Below are positions 1 to 5,085 of a stretch of DNA of 6,298 nt, one piece after another (the stretch's first letter is position 1; each line of letters starts with the position of its first letter). The DNA comes from Gammaproteobacteria bacterium (GTDB lineage Bacteria > Pseudomonadota > Gammaproteobacteria > Steroidobacterales > Steroidobacteraceae). The translations under genes were made by a program, and so were the position numbers. The stretch is from positions 1 to 6,298 of the forward strand of contig JASHVF010000406.1 of the NCBI GenBank assembly GCA_030039615.1, given 5' to 3'. The notes under the pieces are model-generated. The model saw only the letters and a program-made list of their open reading frames with translations. It was not told where the DNA came from and did no database searches.

Positions 1-320
1 CGGCGGGCCGCGGCCGAGAAACCGGCGGATTCGTTTTCGGCCACCACCTCCTTGTCGATCCGGTGGGCATCGATGTCGGCGGGGGCTATGCCGCTGCCGC
101 TCAGCAGGTCGAGCACCTCCTGGGTGCGATCCGCCACGGTTCTGGCGGCGACTTCGGCGCTGGCATCGCGCGCGCGCACCGCGAAGCTGACGCGCGCGAG
201 GTCGGGCGCTGCCTGCCGGGTGGCGTGACCCGTGACCTCGATGAAGGGAAAGGCGGGCAGATCGGTTCCCCGGGCGGGCGCGACCGCCACGAGCAGCGCG
301 GAGCAAAGCAGCACTTTCAT
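1..320 (-). CDS. SIMPL-domain (DUF541) exported protein, N-terminal part
   Basis: This gene is read leftward from the ATG at 320-318 and leaves the window after about 106 codons, so its C-terminus is missing. Residues 1 to about 18 look like a signal peptide (Lys2, then a hydrophobic run LLCSALLVAVAPA), implying export to the periplasm or outer face. The mature part begins with FPFIEVTGHATRQAAPD followed by a strand (LARVSFAV), then a helix and the segment LLSGSGIAPADIDAHRI. This order, with the early V-x-G-x-A and PD motifs and the Gly-Ile-x-x-x-Asp-Ile stretch, is the usual start of the SIMPL/DUF541 family. Those proteins are typically about 230 residues long and their biochemical role is poorly defined. 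The start is the first Met before the signal peptide; a G-rich stretch lies just upstream, but the ribosome site is not strong. It is divergent from asd. Family call fairly sure, function unknown. Confidence 0.8.
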   Translation of the reverse strand, partial: MKVLLCSALLVAVAPARGTDLPAFPFIEVTGHATRQAAPDLARVSFAVRARDASAEVAARTVADRTQEVLDLLSGSGIAPADIDAHRIDKEVVAENESAGFSAAAR

Positions 321-372
321 AACACCCCCGCAAAAGGCCCAGGTGCGCGACATTGCGCCGTCGCGGACGGTT

Positions 373-392
373 CCGCACGCCAATTCGTGCGG
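373..392. repeat. Perfect 7-bp inverted repeat in the SIMPL/asd divergent region
   Basis: CCGCACG at 373-379 and CGTGCGG at 386-392 are exact reverse complements separated by CCAATT. A second, overlapping inverted repeat, GCGGA (363-367) and TCCGC (372-376), shares the left arm, so the two hairpins could not form together. A third, looser pair, GTGCCG (401-406) and CGGCAC (423-428), brackets the candidate asd -35 box. The 20-bp dyad could be an operator for the divergent promoters or an RNA hairpin; nothing in the sequence decides between them. Confidence 0.45.
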
Positions 393-410
393 TCCATATC
401 GTGCCGTCGC

Positions 411-439
411 TTTACAGACCGGCGGCACTCAGGTAGGAA
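411..439 (+). promoter_or_regulatory. Candidate sigma70-type promoter for asd
   Basis: TTTACA at 411-416 matches five of six bases of the -35 consensus. It is 17 nt from TAGGAA at 434-439, a weak -10 (three of six). This would start transcription near 446 and give a leader of about 30 nt with the asd ribosome site (GGAG, 467-470) in place. The -35 lies between the arms of a GTGCCG/CGGCAC inverted repeat. Prediction by eye only. Confidence 0.35.
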
Positions 440-476
440 CGATGCAGCAGGTCAGACAGGGTTAACGGAGAGCCAG

Positions 477-1502
477 ATGACGGGTTCCGAGGGGCGCACC
501 AAGCCGCCGGTTGTGGCGATCGTCGGCGCCACCGGCGCGGTGGGCGTGGAGATGATCGGGTGCCTGGAGCGGCGGCGCTTCCCGCTCGCGCAGCTGCGCC
601 TTTATGCCTCGTCCCGCTCCGCCGGCAAGCAGCTCGAGTTCCAGGGCGAGTCGCTCGGCGTTCGCGAGCTCACCGAATCGAGCTTCGAGGGGGTGGACAT
701 CGCGCTGTTCTCGGCCGGCAGCGCCACCTCCAAACGCTTCGCACCGCTCGCGGTGCGCGCCGGCGCCACGGTCATCGACAACTCCTCGGCGTTCCGCATG
801 GATCCGCAGGTGCCGCTGGTGATCCCGGAGATCAACCCGCAGGCGCTGCGCGGGCACCACGGGATCATCGCCAACCCCAACTGCACCGCCATCATCTCCA
901 TCACGCCGCTCTGGCCGATCCACCAGGCGAACCGCATCGTGCGGCTGCTGATCGCGAGCTACCAGTCGGCCTCCGGAGCCGGCGCCGCCGCGATGGAGGA
1001 GCTGCGCGAGTCGACGCGCGCCTTTCTCGAGGGCAGGCCCTACCAGCAGCGGGTGCTGCCGCACCCCTACGCCTTCAACGTCTTCAGCCACAACACGCAC
1101 ATCGATCCCGCGAGCGGCTACAACGAGGAAGAGATCAAGGTGCGGGAGGAGACCCGCAAGATCTTCGCCGACCCGCAGCTGCGCGTGTCGGCGACCTGCA
1201 TCCGCGTGCCGGTGCTGCGCGCGCATTCGGTGGCGATCACCTTCGAGTGCGAGCGGCCGATCGCGGCCGAGGAGGTGCGGCGCCTCGTCAGCGGGGCAGC
1301 GGGGGTCAAGCTGGTCGATGACCGCGAGCGCAACTACTTTCCGATGCCGCGCGATGCCTCGGGGGGCGATCCGATCCTCGTCGGGCGCATTCGCCAGGAC
1401 GTGAGCGACCCGAGCGGCCGCTCGATCGCGCTGTTCGTCGCCGGAGACCAGCTGCTGAAGGGCGCGGCTCTCAACGCGGTGCAGATTGCGGAGGCGCTGT
1501 GA
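477..1502 (+). CDS. asd: Aspartate-semialdehyde dehydrogenase
   Basis: A 341-residue cytoplasmic enzyme that makes aspartate-4-semialdehyde from aspartyl phosphate with NADPH, at the branch to lysine/diaminopimelate, threonine and methionine. The NADP-binding loop GATGAVG is at residues 17-23. The catalytic cysteine is Cys136 in NPNCT, and the active-site Gln163 sits in SYQSASGAG. The substrate arginine and catalytic histidine are Arg243 and His250 in RVPVLRAHS, and the C-terminal GDQLLKGAALNAV helix is present. All key residues are kept and the length is normal for the family, so the gene looks functional. The ATG at 477 is chosen because GGAG lies 6 nt upstream and the glycine-rich loop falls at the expected distance. 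The frame stays open back to 63, but that part is non-homologous and covers the divergent gene. The M24-like gene starts 4 nt after the stop, suggesting one operon. Confidence 0.93.
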   Translation: MTGSEGRTKPPVVAIVGATGAVGVEMIGCLERRRFPLAQLRLYASSRSAGKQLEFQGESLGVRELTESSFEGVDIALFSAGSATSKRFAPLAVRAGATVIDNSSAFRMDPQVPLVIPEINPQALRGHHGIIANPNCTAIISITPLWPIHQANRIVRLLIASYQSASGAGAAAMEELRESTRAFLEGRPYQQRVLPHPYAFNVFSHNTHIDPASGYNEEEIKVREETRKIFADPQLRVSATCIRVPVLRAHSVAITFECERPIAAEEVRRLVSGAAGVKLVDDRERNYFPMPRDASGGDPILVGRIRQDVSDPSGRSIALFVAGDQLLKGAALNAVQIAEAL

Positions 1503-1506
1503 GTCG

Positions 1507-2187
1507 ATGAGCGATGCGCAGGTCGAGGAACGCGTAGGTCCGAACTACGACAAGGCCGGGATGCTCGAGGCGCGCCGCCGGACCTGGCACGCGATCGGGG
1601 AGATCGCGGCGCGCATACGCCCGGGGATGCGCGAGAGCGAGGGCGTCGAGCTCGCCAGGGCGGTGCTCAAGGATCTCGGATTGCTGCGTGGCTGGCACGG
1701 GGTATATCTGCGCTTCGGCGCGAACACCCTGCTGACCTATTGGAACAAGGAAGGGGCGCCGGACCTCGTGCTGCTCGACCGGGACATCTTCTATATCGAT
1801 ATCGGCCCGGTATGGGAGAAATGGGAGGGCGACGGCGGCAACACCTTCGTGGTCGGCGACGATCCGCAGATGCGGCGCGCCCCCGGCGCCGTGCGCGAGG
1901 TGTTCGATCGGGTGCAGCATAAGTGGCGCACCGAGTCCCTCAGCGGAGCCGCGCTCTACGCCTACGCCGGCGAGGCCGCCCGTGCGATCGGCTGGCAGCT
2001 GGTGCCTCGCGTCGACGGCCATCGCCTCGCCGATTTTCCGCACAAGGCGCTCCATGAGGGCACGCTGGCGGCGACCTCGTATACCCCTGCGAGCGACCTG
2101 TGGGTGCTCGAGATCCAGATCCGGCATCCGACGCTGCCGTTCGGCGCGTTCTACGAGGACCTGCTCCTGGAAGCGGAGGGCACATGA
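1507..2187 (+). CDS. Short M24-family metallopeptidase-like protein
   Basis: A 226-residue cytoplasmic protein of the pita-bread (methionine aminopeptidase/aminopeptidase P/creatinase) fold, without the N-terminal creatinase domain that full-length aminopeptidase P carries. The five expected metal ligands can be placed: Asp98 in YIDIG, Asp109 in EGDGGNTF, His172 in VDGHRLADFPH, Glu202 in WVLEIQI and Glu217 in FYEDLLL. It therefore probably binds a dinuclear metal centre, but the substrate (a short peptide, or a C-N bond in a small molecule as in creatinase) cannot be told. The start at 1507 follows asd by 4 nt. GGAGG at 1490-1494, inside the asd end, is a slightly distant ribosome site (12 nt). 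An in-frame TTG at 1486 is a poorer alternative. The stop overlaps the next start as ATGA, so translation is likely coupled. Confidence 0.78.
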   Translation: MSDAQVEERVGPNYDKAGMLEARRRTWHAIGEIAARIRPGMRESEGVELARAVLKDLGLLRGWHGVYLRFGANTLLTYWNKEGAPDLVLLDRDIFYIDIGPVWEKWEGDGGNTFVVGDDPQMRRAPGAVREVFDRVQHKWRTESLSGAALYAYAGEAARAIGWQLVPRVDGHRLADFPHKALHEGTLAATSYTPASDLWVLEIQIRHPTLPFGAFYEDLLLEAEGT

Positions 2188-2468
2188 GAGTCATCAACAC
2201 GATCGCCGCGCTGCTGCTCGTGGCGCCCGGCGTCTGCCTGGCCGACGGGAATTTCCGCTGCGGCAACTACCTGGTGTCGGCCGATGAGTCGGTTGCGGGA
2301 CTCGTGAAGAAGTGCGGCCAGCCTGCCTCCCGCGAGGTCTCCACCCAGGACGTGCACAACGACCGTGGAGTCAAGATCGCGACTTCGACCACCGAGGTCT
2401 GGCACTACCAGCAGATGGTCGTCACCATCGTCGATGGACAGATCCAGAGCATCGAGCGCGCCCGCTGA
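2184..2468 (+). CDS. Small exported DUF2845 protein
   Basis: A 94-residue protein with a clear signal peptide (Met-Arg, then a hydrophobic segment to about residue 18) and a likely cleavage after CLA at residue 20, so it should be periplasmic. The mature part begins DGNFRCGNYLVSADES and continues VAGLVKKCGQP, with Cys26 and Cys44. It ends in a Trp-x-Tyr strand (EVWHYQQMVVTIVDGQI). This pattern, two cysteines around a G-x-S-type turn followed by C-G-x-P, fits the DUF2845 family of unknown function; the two cysteines could form a disulfide. The ATG overlaps the stop of the M24-like gene (ATGA), and GGAGG at 2175-2179 is the ribosome site. The gene is complete. No function is proposed beyond an exported small protein. 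Confidence 0.75.
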   Translation: MRVINTIAALLLVAPGVCLADGNFRCGNYLVSADESVAGLVKKCGQPASREVSTQDVHNDRGVKIATSTTEVWHYQQMVVTIVDGQIQSIERAR

Positions 2469-2475
2469 GCCGGGG

Positions 2476-2495
2476 GCCGTGATCCGCGGCACGGC
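2476..2495 (+). other. Short intergenic hairpin between the DUF2845 and VOC genes
   Basis: GCCGTG (2476-2481) and CACGGC (2490-2495) form a perfect 6-bp stem with an 8-nt loop in the 39-nt gap. No T-run follows, so it is not a typical intrinsic terminator. It could attenuate or protect the upstream transcript, or be chance in GC-rich DNA. Confidence 0.3.
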
Positions 2496-2507
2496 GGTCG
2501 ACCCGCG

Positions 2508-2891
2508 ATGAAGCGCAACTGGACGATCATCGGCGTGCGCGATGTGCCGCGCAGCTTCAGGTGGTATCAGGCGCTCCTCGGGCTCGCGCTCACGGCCCCC
2601 GAGCACGAGGACTTCGGTCAGATCCTCGACACGGATGGCACGGTGCTGCTCTGCCTGCACCAGTGGGGCGAGCATCAGCACCCCTCGCTGACGAGCCCGG
2701 AGCGAGCGCCGCCCGGCAACGGGCTGCTGCTGTTCTTCCGGGTCGACGATTTCGACCTGGCGCTGCCGCGCGCGCGTGCACTGGTGGCAGGGTTCGAAGA
2801 AGAGCCCCATGTGAATCCGAGCACCGGCACCCGGGAGTTCTCCATCCGGGATCCGGACGGCTACTACGTCTCGATCAGCGCGCTCGGCTAG
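2508..2891 (+). CDS. VOC-family (glyoxalase/bleomycin-resistance fold) protein
   Basis: A 127-residue cytoplasmic protein with the two paired beta-alpha-beta units of the vicinal oxygen chelate fold. The first covers residues 5-50 (WTIIGVRDVPRSFRWYQALLGL), the second residues 72-125 (LLLFFRVDDFDLAL, ending FSIRDPDGYYVSI). The DPDG turn at residues 115-118 is a hallmark of the family. The glutamate that normally follows it as a metal ligand (DPDG-x-x-x-E) is Ser122 here, and the usual first-strand histidine position appears to be Trp5. A classic metal-dependent glyoxalase I is therefore unlikely; a binding protein or another VOC activity fits better. The ATG at 2508 is the only reasonable start, with a poor ribosome site. 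The stop codon shares CTAG with that of the convergent methyltransferase gene. Confidence 0.8.
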   Translation: MKRNWTIIGVRDVPRSFRWYQALLGLALTAPEHEDFGQILDTDGTVLLCLHQWGEHQHPSLTSPERAPPGNGLLLFFRVDDFDLALPRARALVAGFEEEPHVNPSTGTREFSIRDPDGYYVSISALG

Positions 2892-3505
2892 GGCGGTCGC
2901 CTTGCGGCGGGCCTGGTGAAAGGGATCAGCGCCGGAACCTGCCGCGAATACTCCTCGTACTGAGCGGGGAACTCCTCGCGCATGAACGCCTCTTCCATGT
3001 GGAGCTTGCGAGTGAGCGCGATGGCGATGATGAGGAAGCCGAGCACCGAGCGCAGAGTTCCCGAGCAGAGCGCCGTGCCGATCACCGCGGCGAGGATGCC
3101 GCTATAGATGGGATGGCGCACGCGGCGATAGGGTCCGGTACGGATCAGCTCATGTCCTTCCTTGACCGTGACCGCGCCGCTCCAGTTGCGCCCGAGATGC
3201 ACCCGCGCCCAGATCGCAAACGCGAGCCCGGCGATGAGCAGCGCGAAGCCGACACAGTAGACGGCCGGCGATCGCGGCCACAGGCGCAGCGCCAGCACCG
3301 GAGCCCACGGGGTATGGCGCACGCCGATCAGCAGGCCGCCGACGAGCAGCGGCAGCACGTACGCGAGGCGCGTGCTCGAGGGCTCGCGCCGCTGCGTCTT
3401 CTTGGTGCTGAACGCCGTCACCAGCCAGAACAGCGCCCACGCCACCCAGGCCCCGAGGATCAGGTGACGGTAGAAATCCGCATCGTGCGGCATCGCGGCG
3501 ATCAC
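2888..3505 (-). CDS. Isoprenylcysteine carboxyl methyltransferase-family membrane protein
   Basis: An integral inner-membrane protein with hydrophobic segments at about residues 10-28, 44-58, 78-96 and two more at 132-162 (numbering from the ATG at 3493, 201 residues). The family signature is clear: HELIRTGPYRRVRHPIYSG at residues 114-132, with the Arg-His-Pro-x-Tyr-x-Gly core at 126-132. A C-terminal cytoplasmic stretch contains Glu-Glu (167-168), a repeated Tyr/Glu segment (QYEEY) and VPALIPF. These features mark the ICMT/phospholipid N-methyltransferase superfamily, which uses S-adenosylmethionine at the membrane. Bacterial members have unknown substrates, since the prenylated-cysteine substrate is eukaryotic. 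The start may be the GTG at 3505, which overlaps the puuB stop (GTGA), giving 205 residues; the ATG at 3493 is the alternative. Either way it should be translated with puuB, an odd partner for polyamine breakdown. Confidence 0.8.
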   Translation of the reverse strand: MIAAMPHDADFYRHLILGAWVAWALFWLVTAFSTKKTQRREPSSTRLAYVLPLLVGGLLIGVRHTPWAPVLALRLWPRSPAVYCVGFALLIAGLAFAIWARVHLGRNWSGAVTVKEGHELIRTGPYRRVRHPIYSGILAAVIGTALCSGTLRSVLGFLIIAIALTRKLHMEEAFMREEFPAQYEEYSRQVPALIPFTRPAARRPP

Positions 3506-4788
3506 AACAGGTCGCGCAGCCGGTAGTACAGCATCGCCAGCACCAGCGCCGGGCGGCGCAGCGCGGTTCCGCCGGGGAAGTCGGCGTGCGGAATGCGCGC
3601 GAATACATCGAAGCGGCCGGCGGTGCCGGCGACCGCCTCGGCGAGCAGCTTGCCGGCGATGCCGGTGAGCGCGATGCCGTGCCCGGAGAAGCCCTGCAGG
3701 AAGTAGACGTTGGGCGCGAGCCGTCCGAAGTGCGGCGCGCGGTTCAGCGTGATGTCCACCTCGCCGCCCCAGGCGTAGTCGATACGCACGTCCTCGAGCT
3801 GCGGAAAGACCTGCAGCATGCGCGCGCGGGTCGCCGCCGGCGCATCGAAGGAGCGCAGGCCCGAATAGTTGACGCGGCCGCCGAACAGCAGGCGGTGATC
3901 GGCCGAGCGCCGGAAATAGTCGAGCACCCAGTTCATGTCGCAGGTCGCCGCGTTGTCGGCGATCAGGGCGCGGGCGCGCGCCTCGCCGAGCGGCTCGCTG
4001 GCGACGATGTAGGTCGCGACCCCCATGATCTTCCGGGCGAGCGCCGGCGCCAGTGCGCCGAGATATACGTTGCCGGCGAGCACCAGCTGCCGCGCACGCA
4101 CCTCGCCGGCGCCCGTCGCGATGCGCACGCGCCCGGAGGCGGCAGGGGCGAAGGACCCGGCGCGGGTGTCCTCGAAGATGCGCACGCCGAAGCCCTCGGC
4201 TGCCGCGGCCAGCCCGAGCGTGTAGTTGAGCGGGTGCAGATGGCCGCTGTTGCTGTCGTGCAGGGCGCCGAGATAGCGATCGGTGGCGAGCCGCGTGCGC
4301 AGCTCCTCGCGCGGCACGTAGCGCACGCTCGCGTAGCCGTAGCTGTCGGTGAGCTCGCTGATTTCGTGCTGCAGCTCGCGCTCGTGGCGCGGTCTGACGG
4401 CGGCGAGCAGGTAGCCGCTGCTCCAGTCGCAGTCGATGCGGAAGCGCTCGATCAGCGAGCGCAGCAGCGCGAGCGCCTCGACCGACACGTCCCAGACCGC
4501 ACGCGCGTCCGCAGGTCCGATGAGGCGCGTGAGCTTCGCCTGCGGGGTGGCGATCCCGAACAGCGCCTGCCCGCCGCTGCGTCCCGAGGCACCCCAGCCG
4601 ATGCGGTGCGCTTCGAGCAGCACCACCGCAAGGCCCCGCTCGGCGAGGTGCAACGCCGCCGAGCAGCCGGCGATTCCGCCACCGACGACACACACGTCGC
4701 ACTCCACGGCTCCCTCGAGCGCCGGGCGCTGCGGCGTCGGGTGCGCCGAGGCGGCGTAGTAGGAGTCGACGTAGTCCTGGCGTCCCAT
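3502..4788 (-). CDS. puuB: Gamma-glutamylputrescine oxidase (FAD-dependent)
   Basis: A 428-residue flavoprotein of the D-amino-acid-oxidase/glycine-oxidase fold. PuuB oxidises gamma-glutamylputrescine to gamma-glutamyl-aminobutyraldehyde with release of ammonia and hydrogen peroxide. The N-terminus has the PuuB-like YVDSYYAASA segment (residues 6-15). Next comes the dinucleotide loop VVGGGIAG (34-41), Glu59 at the end of the second strand, and RIGWGASGRSGGQ (62-74). The middle contains SGHLHPLNYTLGLA, as in PuuB. The C-terminal FAD contact QGFSGHGIALTGIAG begins at residue 365, and the end FPGGTALRRP...YYRLRDLL closely resembles E. coli PuuB as I remember it (426 residues). The ATG at 4788 has GGAG (plus-strand CTCC at 4797-4800) 8 nt upstream. 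It is divergent from puuD-puuA, supporting the pathway call. A substrate variant (another glutamylated polyamine) is possible. Confidence 0.9.
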   Translation of the reverse strand: MGRQDYVDSYYAASAHPTPQRPALEGAVECDVCVVGGGIAGCSAALHLAERGLAVVLLEAHRIGWGASGRSGGQALFGIATPQAKLTRLIGPADARAVWDVSVEALALLRSLIERFRIDCDWSSGYLLAAVRPRHERELQHEISELTDSYGYASVRYVPREELRTRLATDRYLGALHDSNSGHLHPLNYTLGLAAAAEGFGVRIFEDTRAGSFAPAASGRVRIATGAGEVRARQLVLAGNVYLGALAPALARKIMGVATYIVASEPLGEARARALIADNAATCDMNWVLDYFRRSADHRLLFGGRVNYSGLRSFDAPAATRARMLQVFPQLEDVRIDYAWGGEVDITLNRAPHFGRLAPNVYFLQGFSGHGIALTGIAGKLLAEAVAGTAGRFDVFARIPHADFPGGTALRRPALVLAMLYYRLRDLL

Positions 4789-4803
4789 CGATGGGGCTCC
4801 GGT

Positions 4804-4811
4804 GTGTTTAA
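4804..4811 (-). promoter_or_regulatory. TTAAACAC motif before puuB
   Basis: On the minus strand TTAAACAC lies 15 nt before the puuB start codon, between the candidate promoter and the ribosome site. The same 8-mer, in the same orientation relative to its gene, lies 19 nt before the puuD start (5059-5066). Both copies are followed within a few bases by CCGG. An AT-rich 8-mer repeated this way in GC-rich DNA suggests a shared regulator site, but two copies can occur by chance. A partly overlapping palindrome AAGATCTT is at 4810-4817. Confidence 0.4.
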
Positions 4812-4843
4812 GATCTTTTGACGCTGCCGGGGTGGGGCCGCGC

Positions 4844-4873
4844 AGGATAGCGAGGGCCGGTGTGCCTCGGCAA
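4844..4873 (-). promoter_or_regulatory. Candidate sigma70-type promoter for puuB
   Basis: On the minus strand TTGCCG (4873-4868, four of six to the -35 consensus) is 18 nt from TATCCT (4849-4844, four of six to the -10). Transcription would begin near 4837 and give a leader of about 50 nt. Both boxes are imperfect, and the phased CATGCGCA repeats end 7 nt upstream of the -35, where an activator would usually bind. Prediction by eye only. Confidence 0.4.
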
Positions 4874-4880
4874 ATCCCGC

Positions 4881-4919
4881 CATGCGCACGGCGCATGCGC
4901 AGGGGGCATGCGCATTGGA
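4881..4919. repeat. Three phased 13-bp direct repeats (core CATGCGCA)
   Basis: CATGCGCA occurs at 4881-4888, 4894-4901 and 4907-4914, exactly 13 bp apart each time. The five bases after each core differ (CGGCG, GGGGG, TTGGA), so only the 8-bp core is kept, as in an array of protein-binding sites rather than a recent slippage duplication. Each core contains the palindrome TGCGCA, and copy two also lies in GCGCATGCGC (4891-4900). No further copy is seen on either side. The array lies in the puuB/puuD intergenic region, about 44 to 77 bp upstream of the likely puuB transcription start. Confidence 0.7.
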
Positions 4920-5048
4920 GCCCCTGCATCCCGCTTATGCCTGCCCTTTGGCCTTTACCGCAGTTTCGCCGTCCCTGGCAACCAGAGGCTTCCGCCCCCG
5001 GCCTGTGGTCTAATAGAGCCCATTCCGGAGGTTCCGACGGCGGGGTTT

Positions 5049-5066
5049 GTTTATAATATTAAACAC
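5049..5066 (+). promoter_or_regulatory. puuD promoter -10 inside an AT-rich palindrome
   Basis: TATAAT at 5052-5057 is a perfect -10 element in otherwise GC-rich DNA, and would give a leader of roughly 20 nt before the puuD ATG at 5086. No good -35 is seen at the right spacing: 17 nt upstream reads AGGTTC, and TTCCGA at 5032 is too close. The -10 sits inside an interrupted palindrome, GTTTA (5049-5053), six bases, TAAAC (5060-5064), and overlaps TTAAACAC (5059-5066). A repressor bound here would block the promoter. The AT-rich block loosely resembles the PuuR operator as I recall it, but the match is imperfect. Confidence 0.5.
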
Positions 5067-5085
5067 CTGCCGGCACTAAGCCGTT

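Noticed and set aside
63..476. Upstream extension of the asd frame giving a 479-residue protein
   Set aside because: The added 138 residues have no resemblance to the family, cover the divergent SIMPL gene, and the ATG at 477 has a good ribosome site and gives the normal family length.
462..1226. Long open frame on the minus strand opposite asd
   Set aside because: The translation is low-complexity Arg/Ala/Gly-rich, as expected for an antisense frame in GC-rich coding DNA, and it overlaps a confidently assigned gene.
2476..2507. Intrinsic terminator after the DUF2845 gene
   Set aside because: A 6-bp stem is present but there is no T-run after it, so it is listed only as a hairpin.
2888..4702. 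604-codon minus-strand frame that could suggest a fused methyltransferase
   Set aside because: Only the C-terminal part after about 3505 is a real protein; the rest is an out-of-frame reading of puuB with Arg/Ala-rich content. The GTG at 3505 or ATG at 3493 is a normal start.
3586..4821. 411-codon open frame on the plus strand opposite puuB
   Set aside because: It is a mirror of puuB codons in GC-rich DNA, rich in Arg, Ala and Glu, with no recognisable motif.
4968..5016. Possible sigma54 or second sigma70 promoter for puuD (TGGCAA near 4977; TAATAG at 5011)
   Set aside because: The -12 GC element is missing for sigma54, and TAATAG has no acceptable -35 at 16-18 nt; TATAAT at 5052 is far better.
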